Positions 36,417 to 46,067 are shown, numbered from the stretch's first letter. The stretch is 64,000 nt of DNA from Bacillota bacterium (GCA_023410595.1 JAEYPO010000036.1:1-64000); one strand, 5' to 3'. The notes: a model not told the origin generated them from the letters alone. Made by a program: numbers and translations.

Positions 36417-38180
36417 GTGAAGAAATGCACGAGACATTTTGCGTTCATATTTGTTCTTGTACTGGCGTTTTCGGCAGCGCTGGGCGCTGTCCCTGCTTAT
36501 GCCGCCGCATTCCATACTGACATTCGCGTGCTGCTTTCCATCGACGGCTCAAAGCCCGTCGATTTTACTGTCGTCGGAGAATACACATTAAAAGAAGACC
36601 CGTCGTTTGAGTTTAAGTCGGATAAAATGAACGTATCCATCGTAGGCAACAGGCCGGTGCTTAAATCGGGCGACGCTGTGTTTACCGCGTCTTCCATCAC
36701 GCTTGCGAGCAAGGATTACAGCGGCACGTCTGCGTATATCAGGCTTAATAACTCAAAATATGGCGTCTGCACATACTTAGGGGATGTTTCGTTTGACGTT
36801 GAGGAAGGCGCCATACGCGTGATAAACACGCTGCCCATAGAGAGTTATCTTTACGGCGTCGTGCCGCATGAGATGAGCAACACGTTCCCTGTAGAATCGC
36901 TCAAAGCGCAGGCGGTATGCGCGAGAGGCTACGCCGTCGCGAACTGCTCTAAGTTCCGCTTGCGAGCCTATGACATACTCGACACGTCGGCCGATCAGGT
37001 GTACCACGGGTACGCCAGCAAGTATAACCGTACGAAGACTGCGGTGGACGAGACGGCGGGGCAGGTGCTTTCCTACGGCGGCGACATTATACAGGCGTAC
37101 TACTCTGCGTCCAACGGCGGGCAGACCGAGCTTACGGGCAACGTCTGGAAGAGCAACCTGCCGTATTACGTGCAGAAGGACGATATATACGACCTTTCTA
37201 ATCCATACAGCCTTGAAGAAAAGTCGTTCATACCCTCCGAATTCAACGAACAAACGCTGCCGCTCATGGACGCCCTTGTGCTGAAAAAGCTGACGGAGGG
37301 CGCGAGCGCGGCCGCCGGGGAGCAGGTAAACCTTGTTTCCACGGTACGCATAAAAGCTCACGCCGCGAGCTACGACCCGCCCAGCCGAATGTATACTAAG
37401 GCAGACGTTGTGCTTATGGTATTAAACTCAAGCGGAAAGACCGGCCAGCTTACCGTGACGCTGCCGTTTGACGATCTCGTGCATACGGACGAGAATCTCA
37501 CGGGTATATTCAACACCGGAAGGACGACGCTGCGCATGCGCGGCGCCGAACGGGGCGTGCTGAAAAAAAGAGACGGCGAATACCAGGGATGGTTTCTGAC
37601 AAACCGCCGATACGGGCACGGCATAGGCCTCTCGCAGCGCGGCGCGCAGCAGCGCGCGACGGACGGGCAGGCTTACAGCGACATACTTGCGTTCTATTAC
37701 GCCGATACGCAGCTTTGCACTATAGGCACGTATGAAACGGCGCCCGCGCTTAAAAGCAGTACATATAATATCAGCATAACCGGTATAAGCGGCATAAATC
37801 CGGGTACCACTCCGGCTGAGCTGCTTTCAAAGCTTACGTCGGACGGCGGCACACTCAGCGTGATCTCGTCGGACGGCTCGGCAAAGGCGGACGGCACTAT
37901 GGCCACGGGCGATTTTGTAAGGACGGTTTACGGTGACGGCATTTCGTATTTCGATCTTCCCGTAGTGCTGTACGGCGATACTGACGGCAACGGAAGCATA
38001 TCCCAGAGCGATCTTGACGCGCTGCGTTTGCACGCTTTAAATATGACCAGGCTTACGGGGCCATACCTTGAGGCTGCGGATTTAAGCCACGACGGCAAGA
38101 CGGATAGTCTTGACGTACTGCTGCTGATGAAGCACATGATGGCTGCGTATTCGATAGAACAAAAAGGGGGTAAGAGATGA
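36417..38180 (+). CDS. Secreted SpoIID-domain protein with C-terminal dockerin
   Basis: 587 residues from GTG 36417. Signal peptide cleaved after AYA (about 31). The SpoIID/LytB domain spans about 130-440: IESYLYGVVPHEMSNTFP with the likely catalytic Glu152, SLKAQAVCARGYA, YYSASNGGQTE and GHGIGLSQRGAQQRA. SpoIID-type enzymes are lytic transglycosylases acting on denuded glycan. Residues 521-587 are a type I dockerin: two calcium loops (DTDGNGSISQSDL and DLSHDGKTDSLDV), each followed by a helix. Its stop overlaps the next ATG, and that gene encodes a cohesin, so the pair probably bind each other on the cell surface. Confidence 0.88.
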   Translation: MKKCTRHFAFIFVLVLAFSAALGAVPAYAAAFHTDIRVLLSIDGSKPVDFTVVGEYTLKEDPSFEFKSDKMNVSIVGNRPVLKSGDAVFTASSITLASKDYSGTSAYIRLNNSKYGVCTYLGDVSFDVEEGAIRVINTLPIESYLYGVVPHEMSNTFPVESLKAQAVCARGYAVANCSKFRLRAYDILDTSADQVYHGYASKYNRTKTAVDETAGQVLSYGGDIIQAYYSASNGGQTELTGNVWKSNLPYYVQKDDIYDLSNPYSLEEKSFIPSEFNEQTLPLMDALVLKKLTEGASAAAGEQVNLVSTVRIKAHAASYDPPSRMYTKADVVLMVLNSSGKTGQLTVTLPFDDLVHTDENLTGIFNTGRTTLRMRGAERGVLKKRDGEYQGWFLTNRRYGHGIGLSQRGAQQRATDGQAYSDILAFYYADTQLCTIGTYETAPALKSSTYNISITGISGINPGTTPAELLSKLTSDGGTLSVISSDGSAKADGTMATGDFVRTVYGDGISYFDLPVVLYGDTDGNGSISQSDLDALRLHALNMTRLTGPYLEAADLSHDGKTDSLDVLLLMKHMMAAYSIEQKGGKR

Positions 38181-39550
38181 GAAAGCATACAGCGCGAAGC
38201 GCGGTTGCGTTTATTATAGCGGCTCTGGTAATGCTGGCGGTACCGATAGTTGCCTTTGCGACGGACGTTTCGGTTACGGCTGATTCGACCGCGGTCAAGG
38301 CGGGAGATACCGTCACGCTCACCGTAATAGTGAGCGCCGAGCATATCGGCGTCGCGAGCGGCAGCTTTACATACGACCCCGCGCTGCTTACATATGTGAG
38401 CAGCGACGGAGGGGCTTCGGACGGGTATATCAACTTAGTCTCGGCGGAGAAGGGCGGTTCTTCCTCTCTTTCTGTGGTCATAAAGTTTGCCGCCAAGGCT
38501 CAGGGCACCGCGGTTGTGAACGTCGTGATGGACAATGTTTTAAGCTATGACGAACAGCCGCTCGATAAGGGCGAGGCGGGCGTCAGCATAACCGTCGCGG
38601 CTTCGGACGCTCCGCCGCAGACAAGCGGCGAGGTGGAAAGCATACCCGCGGTCAATCTGGCGCAGACGGGCGTTGCCGCCCAGAACGTTACGGGCGCGGC
38701 GGCGCAGATGTATATATGGCGGGACCTTGGCAGCCTGACGCTTCCCTCGGGGTTTGCCGACAGGCAGGTGACGTATGCAGGCGAATACGTGGGAGGAGCG
38801 GCCATACCCGACAGAGAAGACCTTATATTGCTTTATCTTTCCGAAGCGGCGGGGGAGAACGCGGGGTATTATATATATAACGAGCAGAAAAATACGCTGG
38901 ACCCGTATATCACGATATCGTCGAAGCTTGCGAGTTTCACAATAATATGGCCGGACGAGACGGCAACTGCGCCCGCGGGGTTTGAACAAACGACGCTGGA
39001 ATGGGACGAGAAGCAGCTACCCGCATGGAAGGCGCCGGAATCGGGCGATATCGTCTATCTCGTATACGCGCGGAATTCAAAGGGGGAAACGGGCTTTTAC
39101 CTCTTCAACACGGAGGACGAATCCGTGCAGCGCTACGCGGCGGTCCCACAGGCTGGAGCCGCGGCGACAGCCGAGCCTGAAAAGGAGCCTACGGCTAAGC
39201 CCGTTTCGGGCGAAGTCCCGGAACCAAAGGACGATTCGAGCATTGAGATAGACCGCACGCTTTTCACAGCGCTCTTGATTGGCGCCGCATTGATGCTGGC
39301 GGCCGCGGTAGTTTTCGCTACGCTCTACATAAAAAGGCGAGTACGCAGCGCGCGAAGGCGCGCACTGCGCATGAAGGAGAGGATGGAAGCCCAGTCAAAA
39401 GAGAGGCAGAATTCTCCGGCGCCGCAGACGCCTCCCGCGCCTCAAGAAGAGGAAAAACAGGAACCTCCGGTAAATGAGAAAAAAGAGAAACCGGCGTCGC
39501 TGGTAAAAGATGCTGATCTGAGCAATTACCCGAAGAACACGGATGTTTGA
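38177..39550 (+). CDS. Membrane-anchored cohesin-domain protein
   Basis: 457 residues, ATGA overlap with the dockerin gene. The signal peptide ends AFA (residue 28). About 29-150 is a cohesin-like beta sandwich (VSVTADSTAVKAGDTVTLTV, then GSFTYDPALLTYVSSDG). A middle region of about 200 residues has repeated phrases on the theme YYIYNEQKN / FYLFNTEDE. One transmembrane helix lies at about 361-385, then a basic stop-transfer stretch and a Pro/Glu/Lys-rich tail of about 70 residues inside the cell. This is the natural receptor for the neighbouring dockerin, holding the SpoIID enzyme at the membrane. Confidence 0.82.
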   Translation: MRKHTARSAVAFIIAALVMLAVPIVAFATDVSVTADSTAVKAGDTVTLTVIVSAEHIGVASGSFTYDPALLTYVSSDGGASDGYINLVSAEKGGSSSLSVVIKFAAKAQGTAVVNVVMDNVLSYDEQPLDKGEAGVSITVAASDAPPQTSGEVESIPAVNLAQTGVAAQNVTGAAAQMYIWRDLGSLTLPSGFADRQVTYAGEYVGGAAIPDREDLILLYLSEAAGENAGYYIYNEQKNTLDPYITISSKLASFTIIWPDETATAPAGFEQTTLEWDEKQLPAWKAPESGDIVYLVYARNSKGETGFYLFNTEDESVQRYAAVPQAGAAATAEPEKEPTAKPVSGEVPEPKDDSSIEIDRTLFTALLIGAALMLAAAVVFATLYIKRRVRSARRRALRMKERMEAQSKERQNSPAPQTPPAPQEEEKQEPPVNEKKEKPASLVKDADLSNYPKNTDV

Positions 39551-39576
39551 GGGTAACGCCTGAAGGATGCTGGTAT

Positions 39577-39858
39577 ATGGTTCGTTATCATATCGTCATA
39601 CACGGCGACGTGCAGGGCGTGGGTTTTCGGTATTATACGCAGAAAAACGCGTTCGCCTGCGGCGTTAAAGGCTGGGTAAGGAACAAGCTGGACGGAAGCG
39701 TGGAGATAGACGCCGAAGGGAGCGAGACTAACATAGCGTTTTTTCTGGGCGCGCTGAAACGCGGCAGTCGGTATTCTAGCGTTGGATCGACGGACATACG
39801 AAAGACAGACGAGTTAATGAACTACAGAACATTCGATATTGAAGACGACGAGTGGTAA
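39577..39858 (+). CDS. acyP: Acylphosphatase
   Basis: 93 residues from ATG 39577; an upstream in-frame GTG at 39547 overlaps the previous gene and is less likely. Signature residues are present: GDVQGVGFRYYTQ with the catalytic Arg, and GWVRNKLDGSVEID with the Asn. Family length is about 92. It hydrolyses acylphosphates such as carbamoyl- or acetyl-phosphate in the cytoplasm. It trails the cohesin gene by 26 bases and may share its transcript without a functional link. Confidence 0.93.
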   Translation: MVRYHIVIHGDVQGVGFRYYTQKNAFACGVKGWVRNKLDGSVEIDAEGSETNIAFFLGALKRGSRYSSVGSTDIRKTDELMNYRTFDIEDDEW

Positions 39859-39986
39859 ATGCACATCGATTTTTTGGCTTCGAGTATGCCGAACCAAGCT
39901 TCTTCACCTTTTCAACATGCGGAATTAAATCGCCGCCTCATTCCTTACCTATGCGTGCAGACGCCTTGTATTTTGTAGCGCAACTC

Positions 39987-40883
39987 CTATATCGATTTTA
40001 TTACAGGCGAAGGCTCGGCGTTGAACACGGTAGAATACGGAGGCACGGATACTGTGAGCCAGACGTTGCCGCCGATGACGGAGTCGTGGCCTATCCTCGT
40101 ATCGCCGCCCAGTATGGTGGCGCCCGCGTATATTACTACGTTGTCTTCTATATCAGGGTGCCGCTTTATACCCTTTATCGGATTGCCGTGCTCGTCGAGC
40201 GGGAAGCTTTTGGCGCCCAGCGTAACGCCCTGATATAGCTTTACATTGTTGCCTATCGTGCACGTCTCGCCTATCACGACGCCCGTGCCGTGATCTATAA
40301 AAAAGCTTTTTCCTATGGTCGCGCCCGGATGTATGTCTATGCCGGTGTTCTTGTGCGCGTACTCCGTCATTATGCGCGGTATTATAGGCACGCCAAGGCT
40401 CTCAATAAGGTGCGCTATGCGGTATATGCTTACAGCCTCCAGCGAAGGGTAGCTGAGTATCACCTCTTCAAACGATTTGGCGGCGGGGTCGCCCTCAAAA
40501 GCGGCGCGTATATCCGTACCAAGAACGCTTCTTAAGGCGGGCAGGCCGCCTAAAATATCTGCCGTAAGCAGCTGCGCTTTTTCGGCACATTCGGTTTCGT
40601 CGCCCTCTTTGCGCTCATGAACGAACGCGCTGCTTATCACGCCGCACAGGCTATGCGCCGCGGACTGAAGCTTTTTACCAAGATGCGCCTCGAGCGAACC
40701 GTCTATAGGCCGCATCTCATATACACCCGGCAGTATGAGGCTGCGCAGCTCTTTTAATACCGCTATCACCTGCGCGCGTGTCGTATAATTCAATATAGAG
40801 CCGGGCAGGCTTTCCGTATTATTCTCCGCCAGCCGGTAAGATATGCTTTTACCGTTTTTTAATAGCCAGTCTTCAATGTACAT
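39987..40883 (-). CDS. cysE: Serine O-acetyltransferase (EpsC type)
   Basis: 298 residues. The ATG at 40883 is spaced seven bases from AAGGAT; a second ATG at 40892 is within the ribosome site. A helical N-terminus (to about 170) leads into the left-handed beta helix: GIDIHPGATIGKSFFIDHG, then TGVVIGETCTIGNNV, YQGVTLGA, and HPDIEDNVVIYAGATILGG. The catalytic His of FIDHGTG and the KRHP motif are present. It makes O-acetylserine for cysteine synthesis. The longer N-terminus is typical of the EpsC/SatA form found in Clostridia. Confidence 0.93.
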   Translation of the reverse strand: MYIEDWLLKNGKSISYRLAENNTESLPGSILNYTTRAQVIAVLKELRSLILPGVYEMRPIDGSLEAHLGKKLQSAAHSLCGVISSAFVHERKEGDETECAEKAQLLTADILGGLPALRSVLGTDIRAAFEGDPAAKSFEEVILSYPSLEAVSIYRIAHLIESLGVPIIPRIMTEYAHKNTGIDIHPGATIGKSFFIDHGTGVVIGETCTIGNNVKLYQGVTLGAKSFPLDEHGNPIKGIKRHPDIEDNVVIYAGATILGGDTRIGHDSVIGGNVWLTVSVPPYSTVFNAEPSPVIKSI

Positions 40884-40964
40884 AATAAACATCCTTACAA
40901 TCGCTTTTCCTTATTGTATATTCAAACTGCTTTATTGACAAACAGTTTTATATAAAATTCACAC

Positions 40965-41015
40965 CGGAAAGCCTTACGGCTAGGGGCGTAGCTTAAGCGA
41001 CGAGGGGACCCCGTT
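40965..41015 (-). repeat. Two-hairpin repeat, copy 4 (minus strand)
   Basis: On the minus strand it reads TCCCCTCGTCGCTTAAGC then TACGCCCCTAGCCGTAAGGC. The first part folds as CGTCGC-TTAA-GCTACG with one mismatch; the second as AGCC-GTAA-GGCT, a stem capped by a GNRA loop. It matches the copies at 56847, 56983 and 58352. It occupies the middle of the 302-bp gap between cysE and the gene at 41186; nothing else is seen there. Confidence 0.55.
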
Positions 41016-41185
41016 ATTAACCCGGCGCATGCAGCGCCCCTAAGGCCGGTTGACAAGGCTATTAAGTGCTGATAATATCTACTCACAGCTTAAGTTCATT
41101 TCTTTTTTCTTCAAAGTTTTCATCTGTGCAAAAGGCCTTAAGTTTTATTACCCTGCATATTGAATATAAGGGCGGAGGTTCTTTT

Positions 41186-41590
41186 ATGGCGGGATTGAAA
41201 ACAGCGGAAAAACCAAAGGATTTCGGGAAAATGTTGTTTTGGGCTGCGGGCGTACTCTTTATACTTTACGGCGGCTTTCTTGTCTATCTCCTTCTTCCGC
41301 AGGTTAATGCGGGCGTGCACTCGCTGCTGTCGGTGATACTTATATCTCTGGGCATAGCGATAGAAGGGGGCGTTATATTAAGCCAGTCGGGGCAGCGCGC
41401 TCCGAAGTTCCTTACGATGGGCATAATTTTCGTTATAATAAACATTGCGGGGCTTATATTGTTTTCGATAAGATGGACGCTGTGCTGGCCGTTTCTTATC
41501 GGGGCGGCGCTTTCCGTACTGTATATATTCGGCGGCTTTGCAAAGAAAAAAGCCGCGGCAGTGCAAGACGGTGAACAGATTAAGGATTAA
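41186..41590 (+). CDS. Small four-helix membrane protein
   Basis: 134 residues; GGAGG precedes ATG 41186. Four hydrophobic helices are evident (about residues 16-38, 43-66, 75-95 and 99-120), with a short Lys-rich tail. No family recognised. It stands alone and ends at a perfect terminator, so it is probably monocistronic. Confidence 0.65.
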   Translation: MAGLKTAEKPKDFGKMLFWAAGVLFILYGGFLVYLLLPQVNAGVHSLLSVILISLGIAIEGGVILSQSGQRAPKFLTMGIIFVIINIAGLILFSIRWTLCWPFLIGAALSVLYIFGGFAKKKAAAVQDGEQIKD

Positions 41591-41599
41591 CGCATAACA

Positions 41600-41631
41600 A
41601 GAACGGCCGCTTGTTTGCAGCGGCCGTTCTT
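41600..41631. terminator. Bidirectional terminator
   Basis: AGAACGGCCGC and GCGGCCGTTCT form an 11-base perfect stem with T on one side and A on the other. It can serve both the small membrane-protein gene (+) and the permease gene (-). Confidence 0.85.
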
Positions 41632-41657
41632 TTCTGTCTGAATTAAACATTGAAAAG

Positions 41658-44276
41658 TTACGTATTCTCTTCTTTCAGCGCGTCCATAATGTTTTCCTTC
41701 TTTATTTTGGAGCTTGCGTACCACATAGTTACGAGCACTATTATGAGTATCATCGCTACCGCTACGATATAGCTCATCCACGGGAGTGTGAACGACGATT
41801 CCAGCACGGAGCGTTGCATGCCGAACAGCAGGTAGGCTATGACGACGCTTAATGGCAGCCCGTAAAGCAGCCCCTTTAAGCCGTAGAATACACTCTCAAA
41901 GCGTATCATCCGGCCAAAGCTTTTAGGCGTCATGCCCACCGAGCGCAGCATCGCAAACTCGCGGCGGCGCAGCGCTATGTTCGTAGTTACCGTGTTAAAT
42001 ATGTTCGCTATGCAGATGAGGCTGATGAGTATAATAAACCCGTATACGAATATGCCGAGGAAAAGCTGCATGTTCTGCTGTGAGCGCGCCGCACTCCTCA
42101 CATTCCAGACGGACGCGGCCGAGGATGCTCCCTGGGTGAGCAGGGTAAGCTGTTTTTCCACCTGCTGGTCGTTATCCGTAGTAAGATACGTATAATATTG
42201 TATATTCCTCTTAAACTGCTGCGGAGTTATTGCAGACGCCAGCTTGTCGAATACCGGCCCGCTCATCACCGCCGTAACCGAAGTGAACCCCTGCAATACC
42301 GTGCCCATCGGGCGCTGCTCCGTCATTGCACCGACGATAAGGTTCAGTGTCGCTTCCCCATTTCCTATATTGAACGCAAGCCGCTGACCCGGCTGAACAC
42401 TCAGCACATCGCCGGACACCTTTTTAAGGTCGTTGTTTTCGGTGGGATAATAATCTTGGCCGTGGTTTATAAGTATAGCTTTCGGGTCGTCAGGATTCAT
42501 ATAATCCGCCGCGGAGAGCCCCGCGCTCTGCGCATACCGGCTGAATGCTTTATCGTCAAGGCTTATTAAGCTCGCTGAAAGGCTGTATTGCCCGTTCTCT
42601 GAGCCGTTAAATACTTTGGCGTAATCCGTTAGATACTGTTCGCCGAAGGGGATTATCCCCGCAAGCTCTCTGGTAATCGTGCAATCCTTGACCTCTTTGA
42701 GCGAAGCTGCCGCCTCGTCTATGTTTTCTCGCCACGCTTCCGACGCACCTGAGTATTGTACTGCTATGTCGAAGTTTAACCCGTCGTCCGCTGCGCCCGC
42801 AATCGAACCGGTAACCTGCGTATATGACGAGACCGTAAGGAACAGTACGAGGCTTATAACGAGCGATATAATAGTCGCGCGGTATTTCTTGCGGCTGCGC
42901 TTTAAGTTCTTTAGCGCTATTTCCGCCTCAAAGCCAAACAGTTTGCGCGTGAGCAGTGACGTTTTAACTGTCCTTCGCGTCAGCTTAACTTCTTTTGTCA
43001 TGCGTATCGCGTCAATAGGCGTTATCCTCGACGCGCGCCTCGCGGGTATCCACGCCGAGACGAATATCGTTACCGCTGACAGCACGATTGTCGCGACTAT
43101 AGATAGCGGCGGGACGACGAGTATGAGCTTGGAATTTCCTAGCTCGTTTAAGAAACTGTCGAGCAGCGGCTGTATCGCGGCGAGCGTTATTGCCATGCCA
43201 GCGACGCCTGCCGCTATGCCTATAGGTATGCCTATTATCCCGATAATAAGGCCTTCAAAATAGACGCCCCCGCGCTTCTGCTGTTTCGTTGCGCCTATGC
43301 TGGCAAGCAGGCCAAGCTGCTTTGCGCGCTCGGATACGGAAATGGCAAACGCGTTATATATTAGAGATACGGAAGCTATGATAATGATTATCATAATTAC
43401 TGCCACGAACCCCTGTATGAACGAATATACATTGTCCTGCTTAACGACGCCCGAGTAGCGCAGCAGATCGTCGTTATAAGTAACTCCGCCTGTTGCGCCC
43501 GCTTTGTCGGCGAGGGATGCCATGCTGTCGTATATGCCGCGGCTTGGATTCTTAACGGTCAGGAATATGTTCACACTATCGTCCGGCTTAAGCGCGCTCT
43601 CGTCAAGAAAGCTTATGACGCCGTAGCCTGCCGACCAGCTTCTATCAAAGCTCGGAGGGTCTATGACGCCGACGACGGTCAGCTTTACCGTACCCTCGGG
43701 CTTTAACGTCTCCGCCAAACTCATACGCTCGCCGTTCTCGTTATATACGTATTGCAGTGACGAATTTTCGTCAAGTGCCGTAACGCCGTCCGCATAGTAA
43801 CGTTTGCCTGTGTTGAGCTCGAGCGTATCGCCGGGGGCATTTGTTACGCCGCCGCTCTGCTCTATGCTGCTCGATATCACGGCTTCGCCGGGCGCTTGCG
43901 GCAGCCGCCCTGAAACGAGGCGTACGGACATCTGATCAAAACCCGGTGCGTTGTACTCGCGCAGGGCAAGGTAAGGCCGCGAAGCGTTCTGGGAGTTAAA
44001 ATAAGCGTATCCGAGGTCGCGGCTCAATACCGCCTCATTGACTTCGTTGCTTTGCGTCACGACGGATATGTTCTGCGCGGGTACGCCCATTATTTCCGCG
44101 TGCCAGTTGCCTGAGTCTGCTATTGTGCCGCGCTGTATCATAGACATCAGCGACGAAACGAACACCGTAACGGCCGTCAGCATAGCGGCGGAGATAATAA
44201 CGCCTATTATCGTAACGACGGTGCGCTTTTTGTTGCGCTTCAAACTCTTGAGCGTAAACTCATGCATTATGTTCAT
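41658..44276 (-). CDS. ABC transporter permease, FtsX/MacB type
   Basis: 872 residues. An N-terminal helix is followed by a large extracellular domain (about 45-290) and three helices. A second hydrophobic start occurs near 455 (AEIALKNLKRSRKKYRATI), then another extracellular domain and three C-terminal helices (RREFAMLRSVGMTPKSFGR between them). This is the two-module FtsX permease of the bacitracin/lantibiotic-type exporters of Gram-positives. Its start overlaps the ATPase gene by four bases. It forms the transporter with that ATPase, controlled by the adjacent two-component system. Confidence 0.88.
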   Translation of the reverse strand: MNIMHEFTLKSLKRNKKRTVVTIIGVIISAAMLTAVTVFVSSLMSMIQRGTIADSGNWHAEIMGVPAQNISVVTQSNEVNEAVLSRDLGYAYFNSQNASRPYLALREYNAPGFDQMSVRLVSGRLPQAPGEAVISSSIEQSGGVTNAPGDTLELNTGKRYYADGVTALDENSSLQYVYNENGERMSLAETLKPEGTVKLTVVGVIDPPSFDRSWSAGYGVISFLDESALKPDDSVNIFLTVKNPSRGIYDSMASLADKAGATGGVTYNDDLLRYSGVVKQDNVYSFIQGFVAVIMIIIIIASVSLIYNAFAISVSERAKQLGLLASIGATKQQKRGGVYFEGLIIGIIGIPIGIAAGVAGMAITLAAIQPLLDSFLNELGNSKLILVVPPLSIVATIVLSAVTIFVSAWIPARRASRITPIDAIRMTKEVKLTRRTVKTSLLTRKLFGFEAEIALKNLKRSRKKYRATIISLVISLVLFLTVSSYTQVTGSIAGAADDGLNFDIAVQYSGASEAWRENIDEAAASLKEVKDCTITRELAGIIPFGEQYLTDYAKVFNGSENGQYSLSASLISLDDKAFSRYAQSAGLSAADYMNPDDPKAILINHGQDYYPTENNDLKKVSGDVLSVQPGQRLAFNIGNGEATLNLIVGAMTEQRPMGTVLQGFTSVTAVMSGPVFDKLASAITPQQFKRNIQYYTYLTTDNDQQVEKQLTLLTQGASSAASVWNVRSAARSQQNMQLFLGIFVYGFIILISLICIANIFNTVTTNIALRRREFAMLRSVGMTPKSFGRMIRFESVFYGLKGLLYGLPLSVVIAYLLFGMQRSVLESSFTLPWMSYIVAVAMILIIVLVTMWYASSKIKKENIMDALKEENT

Positions 44277-44956
44277 CTGCGCGTCACCTCGTCGCGGGTT
44301 ATACGTCCGTCCTCTATAGTGATGACGCGGTCGGCTTTGAGCGCCGTCTGCTGGTCGTGAGTGACGAGTATGAGCGTCTGGTTGTATTTCTTGTTGGACA
44401 TGCGAAGAAGCTCTATTATATCCGCGCTGTTCTTGCTGTCGAGGTTGCCGGTGGGCTCGTCGGCGAGCACGAGCGCCGGGCTGTTTATGAGCGCGCGCCC
44501 TATGGACACGCGCTGCTGCTGTCCGCCCGAGAGCTGGTTGGGAAGATGCTTTCTGCGGTCGGTTAATTTCAGCATGGCCATTACCTCTTCAAGCTGCGCT
44601 TTGTCGGGCTTGCGCGAGTCTAATAGCAGCGGCAGAGTGATGTTCTCTTCAACGTCCAGCACGGGTATGAGATTGTAGAACTGGTATATCAGCCCCACCT
44701 GGCGGCGGCGGAATATCGCGAGCCTTGTCTCGTCGAGTTTGTAGATGTCTGTGCCGTCCACGAATACGCTGCCCGACGTCGGAAGGTCGACGCCGCCCAA
44801 GATGTGCAGCAGCGTGCTCTTGCCCGAGCCGGACGAGCCTATAATGGCGAGAAATTCGCCCTTTTGAACGCTGAACGACACGTTGTCGAGCGCCTTTACG
44901 GCGGCTTCGCCGCTTCCGTATACCTTGCTCAGGTTTTCGACTTTTAAAATCTCCAT
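44273..44956 (-). CDS. ABC transporter ATP-binding protein (LolD/MacB-like)
   Basis: 227 residues. The ATG at 44956 follows CAGGAG with correct spacing; the frame is open further upstream but without a ribosome site. Walker A GSSGSGKST, signature LSGGQQQRVSIGRALI, Walker B LVLADEPTGNLD and H-loop LVTHD are intact. It powers the FtsX-type permease encoded next. A copy of the 14-bp box lies about 100 bases upstream, suggesting its own regulated promoter besides read-through from the kinase gene. Confidence 0.92.
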   Translation of the reverse strand: MEILKVENLSKVYGSGEAAVKALDNVSFSVQKGEFLAIIGSSGSGKSTLLHILGGVDLPTSGSVFVDGTDIYKLDETRLAIFRRRQVGLIYQFYNLIPVLDVEENITLPLLLDSRKPDKAQLEEVMAMLKLTDRRKHLPNQLSGGQQQRVSIGRALINSPALVLADEPTGNLDSKNSADIIELLRMSNKKYNQTLILVTHDQQTALKADRVITIEDGRITRDEVTRR

Positions 44957-45057
44957 AGTTAATTCTCCTGATTTTTGATACCGTCCAAAAGCAGCATGCT
45001 TTTGGGGCGATAAGAACATGATATAACGTAAAGGTGACACGGCGGTGACTGGTGTCG

Positions 45058-45071
45058 TGACAGTTTTGTCA
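45058..45071. promoter_or_regulatory. Response-regulator box, copy upstream of the ABC genes
   Basis: TGACAGTTTTGTCA, identical to the box before the response-regulator gene (46777-46790). It contains the inverted repeat TGACA/TGTCA. It overlaps the stop codon of the kinase gene and lies about 102-115 bases before the ATPase ATG. Further GTGAC/GTCAC half-sites are visible next to it. Confidence 0.65.
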
Positions 45072-46064
45072 CTTGAGAAAGCGTATCGTAAAAACGCTGC
45101 CGCCCGAGTTCGAGCTTTTTGCGTCTATAGAGCCGCCCTGCTCCTGTATTATGACAGCGGCCATCGAGAGCCCGATACCCACGCTGTCGTCCGCGGCGCC
45201 TTTCCCGCGGTAAAAGCGTTTGAATATATACGGGAGATCCTTATCGCTGATGCCCGGTCCGCTATCCTCTATGCTTATCTCTGCGTAAATGGGGTTGTCC
45301 GTGCACGTAACGGATATTACGCCGTTTTCGGGCGTGTGCTCAACGCAGTTCTTGAGTATATTTACCAGAGCTTCCGCCGTCCATTTCTCGTCGCAGAATA
45401 CCGATATGCCTCCGCCGTCCATCTTCAGCGTCTGGTTTTTGAGCTCTGCGGGTATCAGCACGGGGGCGGCCGCTGCTTCGATCAGCTGCGCTGCGGGCAC
45501 AAGGCGGGACGAGAACTTCACCGTCTTTGCGTCGAGCCGGGATAGCTTGAGCAGCGAAGAGACGAGCCATTCAAGGCGCTCCAGCTGCGCTCTCATACGT
45601 GCGGTAAATTCTTCGCGCTTATCGTCCGGCAGCGAGGGGTCGCATAATAGATCCGTCATCATAAGCATGGAAGTAAGCGGCGTCTTCAGCTGGTGGGATA
45701 TGTCAGAAAGAGCCTCGGAGAGCTTTATCTTCTCGCGCAGCAGCAGCTCGTTGCGCTCGCGAAGCATCACCGTTACCTTGTAAAGCTCGCTTTTTAGTAT
45801 GGAGAGCTCGCCTTCTGAGTTGTCGCGTATATCGAGCGCGTAATCGCCGCTGTTTATTCGCCTAAGATACAAGTTAAGCTTGTTTATCTGGCCGTAGCGG
45901 CGTATCGTGAACAAAAGCGGCAATGCTATGAACAGCGCAAAAACCGCGGCGGCGACATAACCGGCATGGAAGGGCAGCAAAAAACAAAGCGCCGTGCCCG
46001 CCGCGGCGAGCAAAAGCAGCAGCACGAGAAATACTTTTATCTCTTTGTTGCGCAGTACGCTCAT
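45069..46064 (-). CDS. Membrane sensor histidine kinase
   Basis: 331 residues. Two membrane helices lie close together (about 9-30 and 33-50) with almost no outside loop, as in kinases that sense through a partner transporter. A HAMP-like linker, then the H-box LSDISHQLKTPLTSML (phosphorylated His), and the ATPase domain: NILKNCVEHTPENG (N box), EDSGPGISDKDLPYIFKRF (G1/F) and GIGLSM (G2). It starts four bases after the regulator stop. It pairs with the regulator gene upstream and probably monitors the exporter. Confidence 0.92.
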   Translation of the reverse strand: MSVLRNKEIKVFLVLLLLLAAAGTALCFLLPFHAGYVAAAVFALFIALPLLFTIRRYGQINKLNLYLRRINSGDYALDIRDNSEGELSILKSELYKVTVMLRERNELLLREKIKLSEALSDISHQLKTPLTSMLMMTDLLCDPSLPDDKREEFTARMRAQLERLEWLVSSLLKLSRLDAKTVKFSSRLVPAAQLIEAAAAPVLIPAELKNQTLKMDGGGISVFCDEKWTAEALVNILKNCVEHTPENGVISVTCTDNPIYAEISIEDSGPGISDKDLPYIFKRFYRGKGAADDSVGIGLSMAAVIIQEQGGSIDAKSSNSGGSVFTIRFLK

Positions 46065-46067
46065 AGG

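Noticed and set aside
36417..38180. SpoIID sporulation protein proper.
   Set aside because: The dockerin, the coupled cohesin gene and the lack of sporulation neighbours argue for a different surface role despite the shared domain.
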